A program made the translations under genes and the position numbers. Below the pieces are notes generated by a model that did no database searches, was not told the origin of the DNA, and saw only the letters and a program-made list of their open reading frames with translations. A stretch of 64,000 nt of DNA, from the NCBI GenBank assembly GCA_030745875.1, contig JASLNT010000058.1, positions 58,358 to 122,357 on the forward strand. The letters run 5' to 3'. This DNA comes from Phycisphaerae bacterium (GTDB taxonomy: Bacteria; Planctomycetota; Phycisphaerae; SM23-33). Shown here one piece after another: positions 61,769 through 64,000 of the stretch (the stretch's first letter is position 1; every line of letters begins with the position of its first letter).

Positions 61769-61906
61769 ATGAACAACACGCCATTAGATATAGCTGTAAC
61801 AGCATTGGGTATAGTGACCTGCATCGCCTTCTGCCTTATGGCGCTCTCGCTGTACGTGGTAATTTGGGATGCGTTGTCGAAGCGAAGACGGAAGAAACAC
61901 CGCTGA
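61769..61906 (+). CDS. Tiny single-span membrane protein (45 aa)
   Basis: AAGGA stands 7 nt before the ATG. The protein opens MNNTPLDI, then has one hydrophobic helix of about 22 residues (AVTALGIVTCIAFCLMALSL) and ends with a strongly basic tail, KRRRKKHR. The positive-inside rule puts the C-terminus in the cytoplasm. It is the only gene between the two 107-bp repeats. No family recognised. Confidence 0.6.
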   Translation: MNNTPLDIAVTALGIVTCIAFCLMALSLYVVIWDALSKRRRKKHR

Positions 61907-61949
61907 AGTCCATCACGGACTACGCCCCTGAATTCGGGTGTCAGTATAC

Positions 61950-62056
61950 TCAATTGTAGTTTCAAAACGACTTAACAGCACCACACAACCCGAAAGACGG
62001 TAATTACGTGTTGTGTCTTCTTACTACTCTCAACATTTCTACTATCTTGCGCAGCG
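61950..62056. repeat. 107-bp direct repeat, second copy
   Basis: Second copy of the repeat at 61454-61560, offset by 496 bp and in the same orientation, with the inverted repeat fully conserved. It ends 27 nt before the stop of the nuclease-like gene on the other strand. Confidence 0.9.
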
Positions 62057-62083
62057 TTGGGCTGATCCCGACGCCCCACGTTC

Positions 62084-62941
62084 TTAGGGGTTTTGTTCCC
62101 GTTTCTTAGCCCGTCTGTTCTTCTGCTTCTCGAATTCTTGCGCTTGCCATGTGGCATGCGGCACCATGTTCAGGTGAAGCTGCTGGGTAATGTCACAAAG
62201 TTCATATATGTCTCGAACCAAGAGCATCTTCTGCAGATATACAGGGAACTGCTTTCCTTTCCAGCATATCGGAGGACCATCGAAGTCGAACAGTTCGGTC
62301 CCCGTAAGAACCAGCACCGGATTATGCCACATGTCACCCCTCCATATCTCGCGCCCCTTCTTTGCCAAGAGGGCAATCCTGGTTATCTCCTCGGACGTGA
62401 GTTCTGTCCTCAACGTGCAAAAGGCGATCGTGCTGCCAGGAAATATTGCTGCCAACGTTGCCATTCTATCGACATCCCTCTTCTTGAAGGGACCGTAGCT
62501 CTTGCATTCTCCCAGGACCAGAATCGGTTCACGGCCACAGTGTCCCCTACCTATTCGACCGCAGAATGCGGCGAGATCTGCCTCCAACGGTTTCTTTCCC
62601 TTCTCCTGTAGGTCAACGCCAGGTAGCCACGTCATACCGTCCAGGCCGTGTGAAGCGAGTTGACCGATTGTGCGGAGAGCAAGTCCCACTGTATAACTCC
62701 CCTGTGCATAGTTCTCGATGGCAAATGGGCCAACGACACGATAATGCCATTCTGCAGATTTTGGTTCCCCGATGGGAAACGAAAACATCTCCAAACATCG
62801 CTCGCATTGGAGATCCTCGGAGAGGGAGTCCAATGCGTACCAACTATGTTGACCACAATGTTCGCATTTTACTCGTAGGCCCAACCGAAGGACTCCATGC
62901 TCCAAAAGATGTGCAAGTGTATCTTCGGCAGGATGGTACAC
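62084..62941 (-). CDS. Zinc-ribbon protein with PD-(D/E)XK nuclease-like region, possibly N-terminally truncated
   Basis: The frame starts with GTG at 62941 and gives 285 residues. A zinc ribbon is visible near the N-terminus (CEHC, then CERC after about 20 residues). A restriction-endonuclease-like region follows: LEADLAAF, then PILVLGECKSYGPF, which together fit the D...ExK signature, with Glu-Cys-Lys as the second half. The C-terminus is basic (KQKNRRAKKREQ). The sequence just upstream of the GTG is also open in frame (LAGGPQSLVV) back to a TGA, has no ATG, and reads like the interior of a longer protein, so this may be the C-terminal part of a larger gene. Base composition looks lower in GC than most of the window. 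Role unknown; a defence function is a guess. Confidence 0.75.
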   Translation of the reverse strand: MYHPAEDTLAHLLEHGVLRLGLRVKCEHCGQHSWYALDSLSEDLQCERCLEMFSFPIGEPKSAEWHYRVVGPFAIENYAQGSYTVGLALRTIGQLASHGLDGMTWLPGVDLQEKGKKPLEADLAAFCGRIGRGHCGREPILVLGECKSYGPFKKRDVDRMATLAAIFPGSTIAFCTLRTELTSEEITRIALLAKKGREIWRGDMWHNPVLVLTGTELFDFDGPPICWKGKQFPVYLQKMLLVRDIYELCDITQQLHLNMVPHATWQAQEFEKQKNRRAKKREQNP

Positions 62942-62964
62942 TACTAATGATTGGGGCCCACCAG

Positions 62965-62988
62965 CTAAGTATCTTCCTAAGTATCTTC
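62965..62988. repeat. Perfect 12-bp tandem duplication
   Basis: CTAAGTATCTTC occurs twice in direct succession between the ATP-grasp gene and the nuclease-like gene, in the place where the latter's N-terminus would be expected. Confidence 0.95.
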
Positions 62989-62995
62989 ATTCTAT

Positions 62996-63904
62996 CTATC
63001 CACCTGCAAGTTGTGTCTTATCTGAGCGAAAGGCTTGAATGAAGCTATCAGATATTCGGGTTCCTCCCGCAAGATCAAGCCAAGCCCATTGCCCATTGGG
63101 ATTGATTTCAAGAAAGTACCACTCGCCAAGACGATCAATCACAAAATCTACGGCAGCAAAGCGAAGAGAATAGCTGCGAAGCAACTTCAGCAAGCAATTT
63201 TCGACATCCTCAGGGATAAGGATGTGGGTATACTCAACACCTGTCATGTTATCTCGCCGTATGTCCTGTAGTTGCGTGCCGTGGTCATCTCGGCGGGACA
63301 GTTCAACAGCGTGTATGTCTGAGTCCACAACGGTCACACGCACGTCGACTCTCTTGTCTACCGCCTGTTGAAGTAGCGTCGGACATTTCGGAAGAAGAGA
63401 AAACTCTTTAACGTCATCCGCTTTTACACGCCTTGTATACAGGAGGCCGTCTGACGCATCTGCCCGTTTGATCTCTCCGGGAGATAGAGGTTTTATTACC
63501 ATGGCCCCTTTCCATTGCGACCATTTCCTCGAAGCAACAACAGGGTCCCGCGTGAGAATCGTATCTGGAACACTCAAACCAAACCTCGATGCTCTCGTCA
63601 ACTGCTCAAGTTTGGATGAAGCGATTGCGTTGTATGCAGGATGGTTAATCCATCGCTTCCGTGGGATACTGGCAAAGAATCCCTCAATTGCCTCGCTCCA
63701 CTCGTGTTCCATGAATCGCCTTGCACCAGCATCTGGACTTTGGGGTAGTTCTAGGGGTTTGGGGCGCCTCATCCAAACGCTCGATACATCGCTGGGCCTG
63801 ATGGTTGTGTTTTGGGTGTGCAATGACACGCACAAATCCGAGAATTCGACAAATAGGTCGCCCAATTCACAGTCCGTATTCAATCTGAGAAGAGGCAATC
63901 CCAT
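62996..63904 (-). CDS. MvdD-like ATP-grasp enzyme
   Basis: The 302-residue frame has RWINHPAYNAIASSKLEQL, GAMVIKPLSPGEI, a central ATP-grasp region and FLEINPNGQWAWLDLAGG with the metal-binding Glu and Asn. This last motif is characteristic of the MvdD/MvdC-type ligases that close ester or amide rings in graspetide peptides, and of related uncharacterised ATP-grasp proteins. Homology seems to continue upstream of the ATG in frame (FSHNNWTEEPGQA), as in relatives that open with an I-L-x-x-S-H-like strand, but that stretch has no start codon and is preceded by TAA. An ATG at 63947 lies one frame away. A start-proximal frameshift is therefore possible. No precursor peptide was recognised; the neighbourhood continues beyond the window. 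Confidence 0.82.
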   Translation of the reverse strand: MGLPLLRLNTDCELGDLFVEFSDLCVSLHTQNTTIRPSDVSSVWMRRPKPLELPQSPDAGARRFMEHEWSEAIEGFFASIPRKRWINHPAYNAIASSKLEQLTRASRFGLSVPDTILTRDPVVASRKWSQWKGAMVIKPLSPGEIKRADASDGLLYTRRVKADDVKEFSLLPKCPTLLQQAVDKRVDVRVTVVDSDIHAVELSRRDDHGTQLQDIRRDNMTGVEYTHILIPEDVENCLLKLLRSYSLRFAAVDFVIDRLGEWYFLEINPNGQWAWLDLAGGTRISDSFIQAFRSDKTQLAGG

Positions 63905-64000
63905 GGCTTGCCCCGGTTCTTCGGTCCAGTTGTTATGAGAGAACCATTACCTTGTCATTCGTTCCGCTGCCTGGCTGCGTAGGGCGGAGCGCAGCGGAGC

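Noticed and set aside
61454-62062. Integron-type attC sites in the 107-bp repeats
   Set aside because: The second copy is followed by GTTGGGC and contains ACTTAAC, which fit the core-site patterns, but the first copy lacks both and the pair is poorly complementary; no integrase gene is present. Kept only as a weak idea.
1-64000. CRISPR arrays, rRNA or tRNA genes, transposases, phage genes
   Set aside because: Looked for on both strands by eye; no spaced repeat arrays, conserved RNA cores or transposase/integrase motifs were seen.

Overview
The window looks like a chromosomal segment of a Planctomycetota bacterium, probably of the Phycisphaerae type. This is inferred from several family hallmarks seen together: giant secreted proteins with helical-repeat, PA14 and beta-sandwich modules; exported PQQ-type beta-propellers; Tat-signal Gfo/Idh/MocA oxidoreductases; an NPCBM module; an H-X9-DG-type pseudopilin; and a PEP-CTERM tail. 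No rRNA or tRNA gene, CRISPR array, transposase or integrase was found. Most of the sequence is GC-rich, so long open frames antisense to the real genes are common and were discarded.

Layout. 1-15043: two very large tandem paralogues on the minus strand (the first runs off the left edge). 15363-18446: a double-ASKHA CoA-dehydratase activase. 18993-20075: a secreted esterase-like protein. 20095-34698: a minus-strand group with three exported methyltransferase-like/PQQ-propeller fusions, a zinc ribbon, a metallo-beta-lactamase-fold protein, a sugar-isomerase-like TIM barrel and an acetyl-xylan-esterase-like hydrolase; the last six genes (transcribed from a good promoter at 34731-34759) form an apparent operon. 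34868-35152: a decayed PEP-CTERM gene with an intact terminator. 35322-36914: a HipBA toxin-antitoxin module with an evident operator. 36924-45714: a second glycan-type operon (two NPCBM coiled-coil proteins, a sialidase-like protein, a glycosidase-like protein). 45834-49415: two Gfo/Idh/MocA oxidoreductases and a lipoprotein. 49549-53452: a pseudopilin, a BNR-repeat protein and a PepSY protein. 53602-57612: a TIR-TM-WD40 protein and a UroD-family protein, lying between a fragment of a pheT 3' end and the intact pheT (57759-59762). 59897-61293: tadA and a C-type-lectin-like protein. 61294-64000: an accessory zone with a 107-bp direct repeat around a tiny membrane-protein gene, a zinc-ribbon PD-(D/E)XK-like protein and a MvdD-like ATP-grasp enzyme.

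How the genes fit together. Much of the window encodes exported proteins for binding, deacetylating and probably hydrolysing polysaccharides, plus oxidoreductase and isomerase functions often found with them. The specific substrates cannot be read from sequence. Housekeeping translation genes (pheT, tadA) share a divergent promoter region. Defence or conflict-type genes (hipBA, TIR-WD40, the nuclease-like protein) occur at three separate places.

The observations I would follow up first are: (i) the pheT 3'-end direct repeat bracketing the TIR-WD40/UroD segment, which looks like an island inserted at the end of pheT; (ii) the three exported methyltransferase-PQQ fusions with stepwise loss of the SAM glycine motif; (iii) the VHL-beta-domain-like tails of the NPCBM proteins; and (iv) three genes whose -10 box lies only 6-7 nt before the start codon, implying leaderless mRNAs.
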